Shown here: positions 8,108-16,987 of the stretch, piece after piece
How the letters are laid out: each line of letters begins with the position of its first letter
Numbering within the stretch: the stretch's first letter is position 1
Source: Planctomycetota bacterium
GTDB lineage: Bacteria > Planctomycetota > Planctomycetia > Gemmatales > Gemmataceae
Direction: 5' to 3'
DNA: 37,116 bases
Assembly: GCA_016872605.1 (NCBI GenBank)
Contig: VGZI01000039.1
Span: 1-37,116 of the forward strand
Program-made: the position numbers and the translations under genes
Notes under the pieces: model-generated
What the model was told of the DNA's origin: nothing
Seen by the model: the letters and a program-made list of their open reading frames with translations, nothing else
The model's database searches: none

Positions 8108-8971
8108 TTACAGTCCCTCGCCCGCCGTGATCTTCAGGTCTTGCTTCTCACTGCCGCGTTGGATGGTTAGCGTCAGCGCCTTGCCCTTGGTGAGCTTGCT
8201 AGCATGTGCGAGGATATCCCCCGCGGTCTTGATTTCCTTGCTCTCGACAGCGACGATGCGATCGCCTTTCTTCAATCCCGCCTCAGCCGCGGGGCTCATC
8301 GGCAAGACGCGGGCGACGACAACGGCCGAGTCTTTTTCGGCGAGTTCAAATCCGAAGAAACCGCGCGGCACGGGCGCCGGAGCCGGGCCGAGCCCGGCGA
8401 AGGCGCCGAGGACTTGGATGATCTTGACCATCGTATCCATACCGCCAGGCGTGCCTCCCTTGCCTCCAAGGGCAATCGGCGCAAGCGGCTCGGCCAACAG
8501 CGGCGTCCACAGCATCTGCTTCTGCGTGTAGTCGAATTCCATTTTGTACTTGGCTAGAACCGTATAGCCCATAAGCCCGTGCAACTCGACGCCGGCCAGG
8601 CCCATGCTGTTCATGCCCTCGATCTGAAACGGCGTCTCGATACGTGCTTTCACCTTCACAAGTGACATGCCGCCTTCGAGTTCGAGTTTGTCAAGCGTCG
8701 CCCAGCCCTTCTCTGTTTTCAGCCCGATCTTGGCGCCGACCGGCTCCGCAATCAGGAACACCGGGCAGCCGGTATCGACGACGAAGTTGAACGGACCCTT
8801 GCCGTTGATTTTCACGCGAACGAGCGTGTGATGTGTATCCGTCAGGCGAAACGGCACCAGGCCCGGCCTGGTGTCGACCTTGGTTTCCTTCTTCGTTTCG
8901 GTTTTCTTCGGCGCGTCGGCAAGCGCTGGTGATGCCAGTACGAGCATGACGACCAACATAGTCCATTTCAT
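8108..8971 (-). CDS. Secreted retropepsin-like aspartyl protease with PDZ domain (paralogue)
   Basis: A 287-residue paralogue of the gene just downstream. A signal peptide (MKWTMLVVMLVLASPALADA) is followed by a Lys/Thr-rich spacer and the DTG motif FNFVVDTGCPVFLIA (Asp66). A second family motif (HGLMGYTVLAKYKMEFDY) and an Ala/Pro/Gly-rich linker lead to a PDZ domain (GFFGFELAEKDSAVVVARVLPMSPAAEAGLKKGDRIVAV) in the last about 90 residues. Start ATG 8971 follows AAGG; the longer frame to 9208 is mostly repeat-derived and was rejected. Likely periplasmic or surface, and would need to dimerise for activity. Substrate unknown. Confidence 0.88.
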   Translation of the reverse strand: MKWTMLVVMLVLASPALADAPKKTETKKETKVDTRPGLVPFRLTDTHHTLVRVKINGKGPFNFVVDTGCPVFLIAEPVGAKIGLKTEKGWATLDKLELEGGMSLVKVKARIETPFQIEGMNSMGLAGVELHGLMGYTVLAKYKMEFDYTQKQMLWTPLLAEPLAPIALGGKGGTPGGMDTMVKIIQVLGAFAGLGPAPAPVPRGFFGFELAEKDSAVVVARVLPMSPAAEAGLKKGDRIVAVESKEIKTAGDILAHASKLTKGKALTLTIQRGSEKQDLKITAGEGL

Positions 8972-9027
8972 ATGTGCAACCTTGGTTGATAGTCGAATGC
9001 GCTTCCCAGCATTGTACATGATTTCGC

Positions 9028-9104
9028 CCGGCGAGCCGAGCCCGGTAAGGGGCCGGCTGAAGCCTAGAGCATCAACCAGCCCCTTACCGGGCTCGGCTCG
9101 CCGG
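9028..9104. repeat. 26-bp perfect inverted repeat, family F
   Basis: The arm 9028-9053 (starting CCGGCGAGCCGAGCCCGG) is exactly inverted at 9079-9104, with a 25-base spacer. It lies between the end of the redoxin fusion gene (9118) and the start of the protease gene (8971). The RNA would form a very stable hairpin, so it may end transcription of the gene upstream. No T-run follows it, so a classic rho-independent terminator is not supported. Confidence 0.85.
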
Positions 9105-9117
9105 TTCTTGGCTAATT

Positions 9118-11049
9118 CTACTTCGCCGGGCTCGTCAATGGCGGTAGCGGCGAGAGCGGTAGGATCGGCAGACGCGTGTCCGAATAGCCACCGAGAAATA
9201 CGAAACACATCTCGTTCGTCGTCTGCTCGCCGATCGTCACGCGGCGCGGCGGACTCGACGGGTTCATCGGATTCTTATCGCTGTTGTCGTAGACGGCATC
9301 AACGTGGAACTTCGTCCCCGCCTTGACGCGAATGGGCTCCTTTAGCGCATACATCTCTTGCCAGTTGAAGTCCCATTGCTTGATCGCAATCAGCGTCTGC
9401 GTTTTGCCATCGGGCGGCGTCATCGTAAGACTGATCGACTTGCCCAAGAGGTGCATGTGCGGCGTAATCGAAAGGAGCGTGAAGTCGCTGAGCGCATAGG
9501 CGTCGCCGTCGAGCTTGAAGTTCTCCGCGCCGGCTGGGATCGAGAAGAGGTAGCGCAAAGGCCCGCTGCCTGAGCCTCCTGTTACTGGCGCTGCTTGAAA
9601 CGGATGATCGACTTTCTTCTTGGCAAAATAGAGGCCGATCTGCGTGCGATCCTTCTCGACCCGGCCATTGCGGTGGTAATGAACTTGCATCACGATATCG
9701 GCATTTTTGGGCACGCGGAAGCCGACACCTTCGGGCATGTAGCGCGGCTGAATGCCCGGCGCCCAGCCGAGCATGCCGGCGCGGGGGATGAAGCCTACTC
9801 CCATCATGCGCGAGTACCCGGGGCCGCGATCGTACTTTGAAACTTCGCCGGTGTGCGGGTCGATGACGGGACTGTTCTTTTCCTTCTCCTGTGCAGATTT
9901 TTCGAGCGCCCGGCCATTGCCGCCGGTGTCGATCAACAAGATCAGGTGGTGCACGATCTGAGGATTGCCGGGCCTCATTTCAACGGCGGCGACGTATTTT
10001 TCCTCGCTGAACTTGGTCGGCAGCACAAAGCAACGAAAGACATCGCGACCGCTTGGCCCAAGCACGAACTCGCCGTCGGGCGCGAGAATTACGTCCGGCT
10101 TGCCGAGCTGCCAGCCGCTGCCGAACTCGCGCGGTTTCGGCGCATCGTTCGGATCACCCTGCGGCATGCCGTTGTCGGCCCAGTCGGCGAGCGTCTTGAT
10201 CTCGCGATTGGCCAGGCGACGCTCGTTGTGAAACGCGATACCCTCGCTGACCTTCCACGGAGGCATTTCGCGCCGCTGCGTGTAATCCTTGATGTCTTTG
10301 GCCCAGTTCACGGCTTGTTTGTACGTCATCAGCGAAAAAGGCCCCACCTCGCCCGGACGATGGCATTGCTGACAGTGATTCTGCAAGATCGGCTGCACAT
10401 CGCGATAGTACGTCACGGCGCCGTCTTTGGCGATCGGCCGTTCCTCGCGCGGAATCGTGCAGCCGACGGCACGCGTTGCCGACTTCGAAACGGGTCGGCC
10501 CGTGACGAGTTCCGCCAGCGTTTGCCGGAGGTTGTATTCATTGATGCGAGCATGTTTCTTCAGTCGTTCCGAGTACATGTCGTCGATTCGGCCGCGATAA
10601 CGCAGGACGAAGTTACCATCCAGAACGAACACCTCCGGCGTGATGTCGGCGTGCAGAGCGTGGGCGGCCCGAAGACGCTCGTCTTTGAACACGGGAAAGG
10701 CCAGGTCGAACTGCTTGGCGGCCTTGGCGACATCGGCTGCCGTCTCGTCCTCGTTCGTCGTCAGGCCCCAGATCGTGACGCCGAACTTGCCGAACTCCCG
10801 GGCAATCTCCGACAAGGGCTCCGAGTAGCTCTTCGACACCGGGCACTCGAACGACAAGAAGACGATGGCGATCGCTTTTTGATTCTCTAGTTCGTACAGC
10901 CGATGGACTTTTCCCTTCTCGTCCTTGAACGTAAGGTTCGGCATCTTCTCGCCCAGCTTGGCTTGCGACGGCTCGGCCTGAGCATGTGCAAATCCGGCTG
11001 TACAGAATGCGAAAGTGAATGCTGCGATTGCGGACAATACAAAACGCAT
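9118..11049 (-). CDS. Redoxin - cytochrome c - type II copper monooxygenase fusion protein
   Basis: A 643-residue secreted multidomain protein with a signal peptide (MRFVLSAIAAFTFAFCTAGFAHA). Residues about 30-185 are a thioredoxin-fold redoxin (AhpC/TSA type; FECPVSKSYS, Cys69). Residues 226-230 are a haem-attachment CQQCH in a short cytochrome c-like segment. The C-terminal half carries copper-ligand motifs of the PHM/DBH (Cu2_monooxygen) family: HH at 367-368, HYH at 457-459, HMH at 531-533, and EMCF near the end with the probable Met ligand. It may hydroxylate or oxidise a substrate with electrons entering through the haem. ATG 11049 was chosen because AGAGG lies 8 bases upstream. Substrate unknown; the architecture is seen in planctomycetes and acidobacteria. 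Confidence 0.9.
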   Translation of the reverse strand: MRFVLSAIAAFTFAFCTAGFAHAQAEPSQAKLGEKMPNLTFKDEKGKVHRLYELENQKAIAIVFLSFECPVSKSYSEPLSEIAREFGKFGVTIWGLTTNEDETAADVAKAAKQFDLAFPVFKDERLRAAHALHADITPEVFVLDGNFVLRYRGRIDDMYSERLKKHARINEYNLRQTLAELVTGRPVSKSATRAVGCTIPREERPIAKDGAVTYYRDVQPILQNHCQQCHRPGEVGPFSLMTYKQAVNWAKDIKDYTQRREMPPWKVSEGIAFHNERRLANREIKTLADWADNGMPQGDPNDAPKPREFGSGWQLGKPDVILAPDGEFVLGPSGRDVFRCFVLPTKFSEEKYVAAVEMRPGNPQIVHHLILLIDTGGNGRALEKSAQEKEKNSPVIDPHTGEVSKYDRGPGYSRMMGVGFIPRAGMLGWAPGIQPRYMPEGVGFRVPKNADIVMQVHYHRNGRVEKDRTQIGLYFAKKKVDHPFQAAPVTGGSGSGPLRYLFSIPAGAENFKLDGDAYALSDFTLLSITPHMHLLGKSISLTMTPPDGKTQTLIAIKQWDFNWQEMYALKEPIRVKAGTKFHVDAVYDNSDKNPMNPSSPPRRVTIGEQTTNEMCFVFLGGYSDTRLPILPLSPLPPLTSPAK

Positions 11050-11158
11050 GTCAAACGCCTCTTCGAGGTGGCTACGCGGCCGGTCGTTGTTGACCGACTG
11101 AATTATTCTACCCACGGACTCTACAAGATGTTTCATTTGAGCGGGCGAGTCGCCTGCA

Positions 11159-13997
11159 CTACGGGGGCGGCGGGACGATCATTGTTCGCGAGCTGCGCGG
11201 ATGCGACCAGGTCGGCGGGAACCACACGCTTTCGGGCGTGACACGTTCGAAACGATCGGCGTACCTTTCGAGAACGAAGTAGGCATTGCACTGAACCGAG
11301 TCGATCGCAACCAGCACGTAGCCTTTGTGGCGTGCCAACTCGTCCAACGCCGAAAGCGAGGCGCCATAGTAGTCGCTCCCGTCCCATGAGTGTTGCGGAT
11401 CGTAGGCGATGGCGAGCTTGTGCGGCGGCTGAGGGCCGTGATTGAACTCGATGACGATCACTTCGGGGCGCCATTCTAGGGCACGCCAAAGCCAGTAGTC
11501 ATTGCCATCGACGTCGATCGACAGGAATACCGTCTCGCTCGGGACGGCGGAGTTAACTGTCTCGGCAGTCACCAGGCCTATCTTGTAGCTGACATGCGGC
11601 CCGTGAATTCGTCGAGCCAATCGTGAAACAAAGTCAGGGTCTCGGTCGATGAACAGCGTGGGCATCCCCTGCTCTGCCAAGAGATAGCAATTGCCGTACT
11701 CAAAATGCGATCCGAGTTCGACGGCGAGCCCAGTTGTTCCCGTTCGACGGAAGATCTCGCCGATGATGCCGTCTTCCCCGTTCTGGGAGTAGACGCGGCG
11801 TTCGTATTTCCACAATTCACATTTCGGCCGGCGCTGCGCGGGAGACCGCGGCGGTTCCCGTCCAAGAATGCCGGCCAGGTCATCGAGCCAATTCCAGCAT
11901 TCGTGCTCCATCGGCAAGGTCGGCTGGAACGTCACGCCCGGATAATTTTGATTCGTAACGTAATCGTGCCACTCGAAGCGGAACTTGTCCGCACAGCGAT
12001 GGACAAACAGCGGTTCACCATCTGGACCGGCGTGAACATAGGCGACCTTGTCCCAAACGGCTCGCGGCGTCCACATTACGAACGGCTGCTCGCAGCGTGC
12101 CCAGGCGACTTCGAAGGTGTGCTTGTCGCCGTAACAATAGCGGTAGTAGTAGTCGGAGTGATCGTTGTAGAACCATGTCAAGTTCAGCGGCGTCCAGCAT
12201 TTCTTCTTGTTGATCACGAACTGCCCGCTCTCGACCGAGCCGGGACGCTTGGGATCGACGACGCCAAAAGCAGGCCACTTGAGACGTGTATCGACGGTCG
12301 CCATGTCGGGCCAAAAAATGGCGCCGTGCTCGACGTAGTCTGCGACATCGAGAAGGAAATCCGGGTTACGGCACGGATAGCAGTCGGCATCAAGAAAGAG
12401 CACCTCCTCGAACGGGCAATGCAGCGTCGCGAAGACCTTGAGCTCCCATCCATTAAGCTTCTGTGCGGGAAACTCTGACCGAACTTCATCGGCATCGATG
12501 CACTCGACATCGAAGGCTGCCTGCAGTGCCTGCCAAACGCTCGGCATCTCATCGTTTCGGCCAAGATACCAAACCTGGATTGGCAGAAGACACCCGACAT
12601 GACGGATGGCACGAATGGTGACGTAAAGGGACGCAAGAAATTTTTCGCCGCCGCCGGCGATCACGATCCCACGGCCGTGAAAGCGATCCGCCGGGCACTC
12701 GGGAATGGACGCCAGGAATGCGTCGGCTTTGTGCCGCATCCGAGCGGAATCCGGCATGAAAGGCTCACGTGACAGGAAATCATCGCAAGTCTTGCAGTTG
12801 CGCACGCCCGGCAAGCGCACCGTCTTCGATCCATCAATGGATCGAAGACGGTGCACTAGTGCGATGACGGACATGGCGGCGACGATCGGCCAGCGCGGCC
12901 ATTCCGCATTCGTCGGCACGGGCGCCGGGGCGCTGATCGTCGCTGGGCTGCTGTGCGTGTCACCAACCGAGTCGCGCGGCGTCTCTTGCGGTGAACCTGT
13001 TAGCCGGCTCAATTCCTCCGGCCATGGATCGGTCAACGGCCGAACCGGCGTCTCAACAATCTCGTCACCCGATTTCGAGCCAGACGGTAAAGGAGTCATG
13101 GCTGACTCCCCAACAAACGGCGCCAGAGCCTCCGCGACCTCGCGCCCGGTGCGAAAGCGGTGCGCCGGATCCTTGGAAGTCATCCGAAGCAGAACGTCGC
13201 GCAACTCGCTGGGAACGAATTCGAAGTCCGGCGTCGATTCCAAGGGCACGTGACAATGCGCATAGAGGACTTTGGCGGGACTGTCGTACTCGGACCCCGA
13301 GTACGGCGCATGCCCGGTGAGCAAGCGAAAAAGGGTGCAGCCCAGGCTGTACAAATCGGCGCGAGCATCGATTGCGGCGCCGGTCGTCGCCTGTTCGGGC
13401 GCCATGTAGGAATACGTCCCCACGGCATAGCCCGCAGGAGTAAGCTCTTGATTGTCGTGCTCGTGTAAGCCAAATCGTGCCAGCCCGAGATCCAGAATTT
13501 TGACAACACGGTCCTGTGTTAGCATCAGGTTCGACGGCTTGATGTCGCGATGCACCAGGCCTTTTTCGTGAATGTAATCGAGGCCGAGCGCCGCCTGGCG
13601 GATGATCTCGCAAGCAAATGTCGGATCCAGCCGGCCGCGCTTGTGCACCAGCCGCGACAGGTCGGTGCCGGGCAGATGCTCCATCACCAGAAAAAAAATG
13701 CCGTTGCGTTCACCCGCGTCGGTCGCCCGCACGACGTTGGGGTGATCCATTTGACCCACAAGTTCCATCTCTTGCTTGAAGCGCCGGATCACTTCCGGGC
13801 TATGGTGCTGATCGATTTTGAGCGTCTTGATGGCGACGAATCGCTTCAGATTGAGGTGATAGGCCTTGAAGACCGTGCCCATCCCCCCCTTCCCCGATGA
13901 TGCCGATGATCTGATAATGCTCCAGAAGGATCGGGAAACCAACGTCCCCTGGTTGCCAGAGCCTCGTCGAAAAACCTGATTGTGCAGCGTCCGGCAT
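11159..13997 (-). CDS. Ser/Thr kinase - glycosyltransferase - FkbM-like methyltransferase fusion (frameshifted near start)
   Basis: One frame from about 13882 to the stop at 11159 encodes three domains. A Hanks-type kinase has VAIK, catalytic HRDIKPSN, DLG and APEQ, then a Pro/Ser-rich linker and a weak hydrophobic stretch (WPIVAAMSVIALV). Next is a glycosyltransferase-like domain (VIAGGGEKFLASLYVTIRAI, LFLDADCYP with a DxD) resembling fungal MNN1-type mannosyltransferases. Last is an FkbM-like methyltransferase domain (YSQNGEDGI, AVELGS, FLSIDVDGNDYWLW). The start is in another frame: MPDAAQSGFSTRLWQ at 13997 continues to EHYQIIGIIGEGG, and GMGTVFKAYH lies one base over, across a G7 run at 13883-13889 (minus strand). 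With one G removed the product is about 945 residues. This is sequencing error or a real lesion. The domain join coincides with a 38-bp palindrome, so chimerism is possible. Confidence 0.75.
12817..12854. repeat. 38-bp perfect palindrome inside the fusion gene
   Basis: Arms 12817-12834 and 12837-12854 are exact inverted copies of 18 bp around a 2-base centre; next to it is GCACTAGTGC (12853-12862), also palindromic. It falls in coding sequence exactly where the kinase hydrophobic segment ends and the glycosyltransferase region starts. Such a perfect structure is unexpected in coding DNA. Confidence 0.92.
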
Positions 13998-14030
13998 GAC
14001 CTTCCCCAATGGCGCGGCAACGCATCATCT

Positions 14031-14060
14031 ACCATAGGCGTCTTTACGGAAGGGTGTCAA
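14031..14060 (-). promoter_or_regulatory. Probable sigma70-type promoter of the kinase fusion gene
   Basis: On the minus strand TTGACA (14060-14055) is followed after 18 bases by TATGGT (14036-14031), placing the transcript start near 14024, about 28 bases before ATG 13997. The -35 is perfect and the -10 matches four of six. Planctomycetal promoters are poorly defined, so this is a moderate call. Confidence 0.45.
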
Positions 14061-14128
14061 GCAAAAAAAATGACCTGAACAGGCTATGCACCTGCACGGT
14101 GCGTTGGCATCTCATTTGCGAGGCGAGG

Positions 14129-14983
14129 ATGATACTCGGCATCGATTCGTATTGCTACCACCGCTACTTCGGCGAAATCTACGCCGGCCTTCAGACCGAC
14201 CCGGGACGCCGCATGACGGTTTGGGATTTTCTCAAACGGGCGCGCAAGCACGGTGTGGATGGAGTGTCGATCGAATCGTGCTACCTTCGCGATATCGATA
14301 GTCGCTTCCTCGGCCAACTTCGCGATACGCTTGACGACTACGGATTCGAACGGGTCTGGGCCTGGGGCCACGCGGATGGCCTGCGCTCAGGCACGGATCG
14401 AAGTGCCCTCGGCGACCTCATCGAACACGTTGCATACGCAAAGCGACTCGGGGCCAAGGTGATGCGCATCGTCGGCGGCAGCCGGCGCTCCCGCCCCGCG
14501 TCGTGGCCCATGCACAAGCGCCGACTCATGGCCATGCTGAAGAAGGCCATCGCAGTCGCAGAAAAGCACGGGATCGTCCTTGCAATTGAAAATCACATTG
14601 ACATGCTTTCGGACGAAATCCTCGATCTGGTCACATCGATCGACTCACCGTGGCTCGGCATCTGTCTCGACACGGGCAACAACCTGCGCATGTTCGAGGA
14701 CCCGCTCGTCGTCGCCAAGAAGCTGGCTCCGTTCGCCCGTGCAACGCACATCAAGGACCTCAGCGTCCGCCCAGGCAATCCTCGCGATTACAGCTTCTGG
14801 CCCAGCGTTCCCGTTGGACAAGGCCTCATCGACATGCGCTCGGTGATCAGTTACTTGCGCGACGCCAAGTATGACGGCATGTTGGCGATCGAGGTCGATT
14901 TCTTGCGCCCCGACTTCGGCGAGGAAGACCGAGCTGTCGCCCGCAGCGTCAAACATATGCGATCGCTGCTTGCTGAATCATAG
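14129..14983 (+). CDS. Sugar phosphate isomerase/epimerase (xylose isomerase-like TIM barrel)
   Basis: A 284-residue protein of the AP-endonuclease-2/xylose-isomerase-like TIM-barrel family. Start MILGIDSYCYHRYFGEI at ATG 14129, with GAGG just upstream. The metal-site features are AIENH (about residue 151), ICLDTGN, ATHIKDL with a His, and a C-terminal AIEVDF Glu. These match the barrel's divalent-metal ligands (Glu, Asp, His, Glu), so it probably isomerises or epimerises a keto-sugar or inositol derivative in the cytoplasm. It is transcribed divergently from the kinase fusion. The stop codon TAG (14981-14983) is the first base triplet of a strong hairpin. Confidence 0.9.
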   Translation: MILGIDSYCYHRYFGEIYAGLQTDPGRRMTVWDFLKRARKHGVDGVSIESCYLRDIDSRFLGQLRDTLDDYGFERVWAWGHADGLRSGTDRSALGDLIEHVAYAKRLGAKVMRIVGGSRRSRPASWPMHKRRLMAMLKKAIAVAEKHGIVLAIENHIDMLSDEILDLVTSIDSPWLGICLDTGNNLRMFEDPLVVAKKLAPFARATHIKDLSVRPGNPRDYSFWPSVPVGQGLIDMRSVISYLRDAKYDGMLAIEVDFLRPDFGEEDRAVARSVKHMRSLLAES

Positions 14984-15033
14984 CCATCACGCTCCGCGTG
15001 ATGACGGCATCATCACGCGGAGCGTGATGGCTA
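14981..15033. repeat. 24-bp perfect hairpin overlapping the isomerase stop, family A copy 1
   Basis: The arm 14981-15004 (TAGCCATCACGCTCCGCGTG...) is exactly inverted at 15010-15033, leaving a 5-base loop. The stop codon TAG of the isomerase gene is inside the first arm. It separates two convergent genes (isomerase on plus, HEAT-repeat gene on minus) and could serve both as a terminator. A related copy is at 30702-30741. Confidence 0.9.
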
Positions 15034-15044
15034 CGATCGATTTG

Positions 15045-15623
15045 TCACGGAAACAGCGACGGGCCTTGCTGCGTCGGCGGTACTGCAACGCCGGGCGGCA
15101 AGGGGCGCGGAAACGTTGTATCGACGCGCGATGGCGTCGGACGCGGATTGCTCAGCGGCGGCTCCGTTGTCGTCTTACGCGTCGCCGGCGTCGGCTCGAC
15201 GCGCTTCGACGAATAACCTGCGAGGTGATACCTTGGCAACGATGTCTTCGCTTGCAAGCGCACACGCCATGACTCGTCCTCGGCAGCCGCCTTCTCGATT
15301 GCCTGGCCGGCCAGCGTGCTCACGGGTCGAATCCGCGACAAGCTGCCGAGCGATTCGAGACGCACGCTCAACTTCTTGTCATGCTTCAAAACATCGACCA
15401 GCACCGGCACGATTTCGGTGAACTTGGTCGCGTCGTAGTCGCGTAACTCCTCCGCGGCCTGGGCCCGTTTCTTCTCGTCCGGATCGGTTTTGACGATGAC
15501 AATCAACTCCGGCACGCGTTGCGACGGATTGACCTTCGACTTTTTTGCGAAAAGCTGCGCGTCCGCCGGGTAAGCGCACACACAGGCAACAATGATGGCG
15601 ATTCCAGGAATGGCATGCTTCAT
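15045..15623 (-). CDS. Secreted HEAT-repeat protein
   Basis: A 192-residue protein with a signal peptide (MKHAIPGIAIIVACVCAYPADA). Residues about 40-130 form helical HEAT-like pairs (KRAQAAEELRDYDATKFTEIVPVLVDVLKHDKKLSVRLESLGSLSRI, then WRVRLQAKTSL), a scaffold for protein contacts. The last about 55 residues are Pro/Thr-rich and probably disordered. ATG 15623 has GGGAGG 7-8 bases upstream, which rules out the longer frame from 15803. Probably periplasmic; function unknown. Confidence 0.85.
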   Translation of the reverse strand: MKHAIPGIAIIVACVCAYPADAQLFAKKSKVNPSQRVPELIVIVKTDPDEKKRAQAAEELRDYDATKFTEIVPVLVDVLKHDKKLSVRLESLGSLSRIRPVSTLAGQAIEKAAAEDESWRVRLQAKTSLPRYHLAGYSSKRVEPTPATRKTTTEPPLSNPRPTPSRVDTTFPRPLPPGVAVPPTQQGPSLFP

Positions 15624-15839
15624 GGCAAAACCTCCCGAGGCATTCTGCGCGTGGGTTGCACGCTGATATGAGTTGCATCGTCCGGACAACCGATCTGCCT
15701 GCGGCAGGATTGGTCGGCGTGACAATCGAAATCGCCCTGCGCTGTTGACAAAGGCCGCACGGTCTACGCAGCTTTCCACCCGCACGGGAATGCGCCAATA
15801 CAATCACCATTCCTCACGAGCAACCGGCTGAGATCGAAC

Positions 15840-16631
15840 ATGGAGTTTCTTACCGTCGCCCTGATCGTTGCCGGCTTTGTGCCCCTGGCGCTGGCATTTT
15901 GGAACGAGCGCGCAACCAGCCTATCCCATGCTCTGCTCTGGACGATGCTGACCTGGACGGCATGGGGCGCCGTTTTCCTTTGGGAATCGATCGAGCAAAC
16001 ACGGACCGACACGGGACGCTACATCGCTCTGTGCCTCGTCGGCTGCGCGGGCATCGCCGTGCTCGGCGCGCGCCGGCCACACGTAGCCGCATGGGACTTT
16101 GTCGTCCTGGGCTTGCTTTCGGTGATGCTCTTGCCGCTCGTCGAAGCTGCGCTCGTCGGCACGGAGTCGCTGGGGGGATTGCGCGTGATCTTCATGACCG
16201 GCGCCATCGCCGTCGGAATCCTCAATTACTTGCCGACGCGCCAAGCCGTGACGGCGATCTGGCTATTTGCCGCCTGCTCCGCCGAAATCGCCCTCGTCCA
16301 TGGCTGGGTTCCGAGTGAAATGAATGTCCTCGCCATGGATTTGCCGCTCGCATTCACGCCGTGGCTGGCGTGGTTGAGCGTGGCATTGCGTCCGTCCGCG
16401 GAATCGGAGTTTGACTCCGTCTGGCTCGATTTCCGCGACCGCTGGGGCTTCGTCTGGAGCCAGCGCGTGCACGAGCAATTCAACAACGCCGCCCATCATG
16501 CCGGCTGGCCGATTGTCCTGACGTGGTTCGGATTGATGCACGAGAACGACGACCGGCCGCTAAACGATCCAGTGTATGTGGACACGTTGCGAAAGGCGCT
16601 GCAGCGATTTGTCGAAGACGGAGATGAGTGA
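15840..16631 (+). CDS. Multi-pass membrane protein of unknown function
   Basis: A 263-residue protein with about six hydrophobic helices in residues 1-185 (for example FLTVALIVAGFVPLALAF, ALLWTMLTWTAWGAVFLW, FVVLGLLSVMLLPLVEAALV), then a soluble C-terminal tail with DFRDRWGFVWSQRVHEQFNNAAHHAGWPI and repeated acidic residues. The tail is helical and charged and probably cytoplasmic. I do not recognise the family. ATG 15840 is at the natural start of the hydrophobic sequence. A TACAAT at 15798-15803 could be a -10 box. No neighbour suggests its role. Confidence 0.8.
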   Translation: MEFLTVALIVAGFVPLALAFWNERATSLSHALLWTMLTWTAWGAVFLWESIEQTRTDTGRYIALCLVGCAGIAVLGARRPHVAAWDFVVLGLLSVMLLPLVEAALVGTESLGGLRVIFMTGAIAVGILNYLPTRQAVTAIWLFAACSAEIALVHGWVPSEMNVLAMDLPLAFTPWLAWLSVALRPSAESEFDSVWLDFRDRWGFVWSQRVHEQFNNAAHHAGWPIVLTWFGLMHENDDRPLNDPVYVDTLRKALQRFVEDGDE

Positions 16632-16702
16632 AGCCAGAGGTCAGAGGTCCGTGCTCAGAGTACATGCTCTTTGACGTCTGACCTTTGACTTCTGACCTAT
16701 GT

Positions 16703-16987
16703 TCAGCGCATGCCGCCCATGCCGCCCATGCCGGCGCCGGACATGCCGCCGCGCGTGGGCATGACGCCGGGGGTGTTGCGGTCGTTCCAGGCATTGCGCA
16801 GTGGATCGACTTGCTTGTCATACGCCGCCTTGGGATATGCCGGCGACTCGTATCGGCCTTCCCTCGGCGGCTCGTTGAGTTGCTCCGGTGTCTTCTCCGG
16901 CTTCAAGTCCGGATGCCGGGTTCGGCAGCCAACTGCCAAGAGCAAGCAGAGCATCAGGATTGCGCACATTCCCCACTTCGCGGTCAT
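16703..16987 (-). CDS. Small lipoprotein, Gly/Met-rich tail
   Basis: A 94-residue protein with a lipoprotein signal: MTAKWGMCAILMLCLLLAVGC, where Cys21 is the likely lipidation site. The mature part has Lys/Pro/Glu-rich HPDLKPEKTPEQLNEPPREGRY and ends in MSGAGMGGMGGMR, a low-complexity Gly/Met tail. ATG 16987 was chosen because the signal peptide starts there. It sits alone; function is not readable. It is short but the lipobox makes it a credible gene. Confidence 0.72.
   Translation of the reverse strand: MTAKWGMCAILMLCLLLAVGCRTRHPDLKPEKTPEQLNEPPREGRYESPAYPKAAYDKQVDPLRNAWNDRNTPGVMPTRGGMSGAGMGGMGGMR

Noticed and set aside
13883..13889. Programmed ribosomal frameshift in the kinase gene
   Set aside because: A G7 run could slip, but no supporting structure or conserved signal is evident, and a base-count error in the run is simpler. 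Kept as a possibility only.
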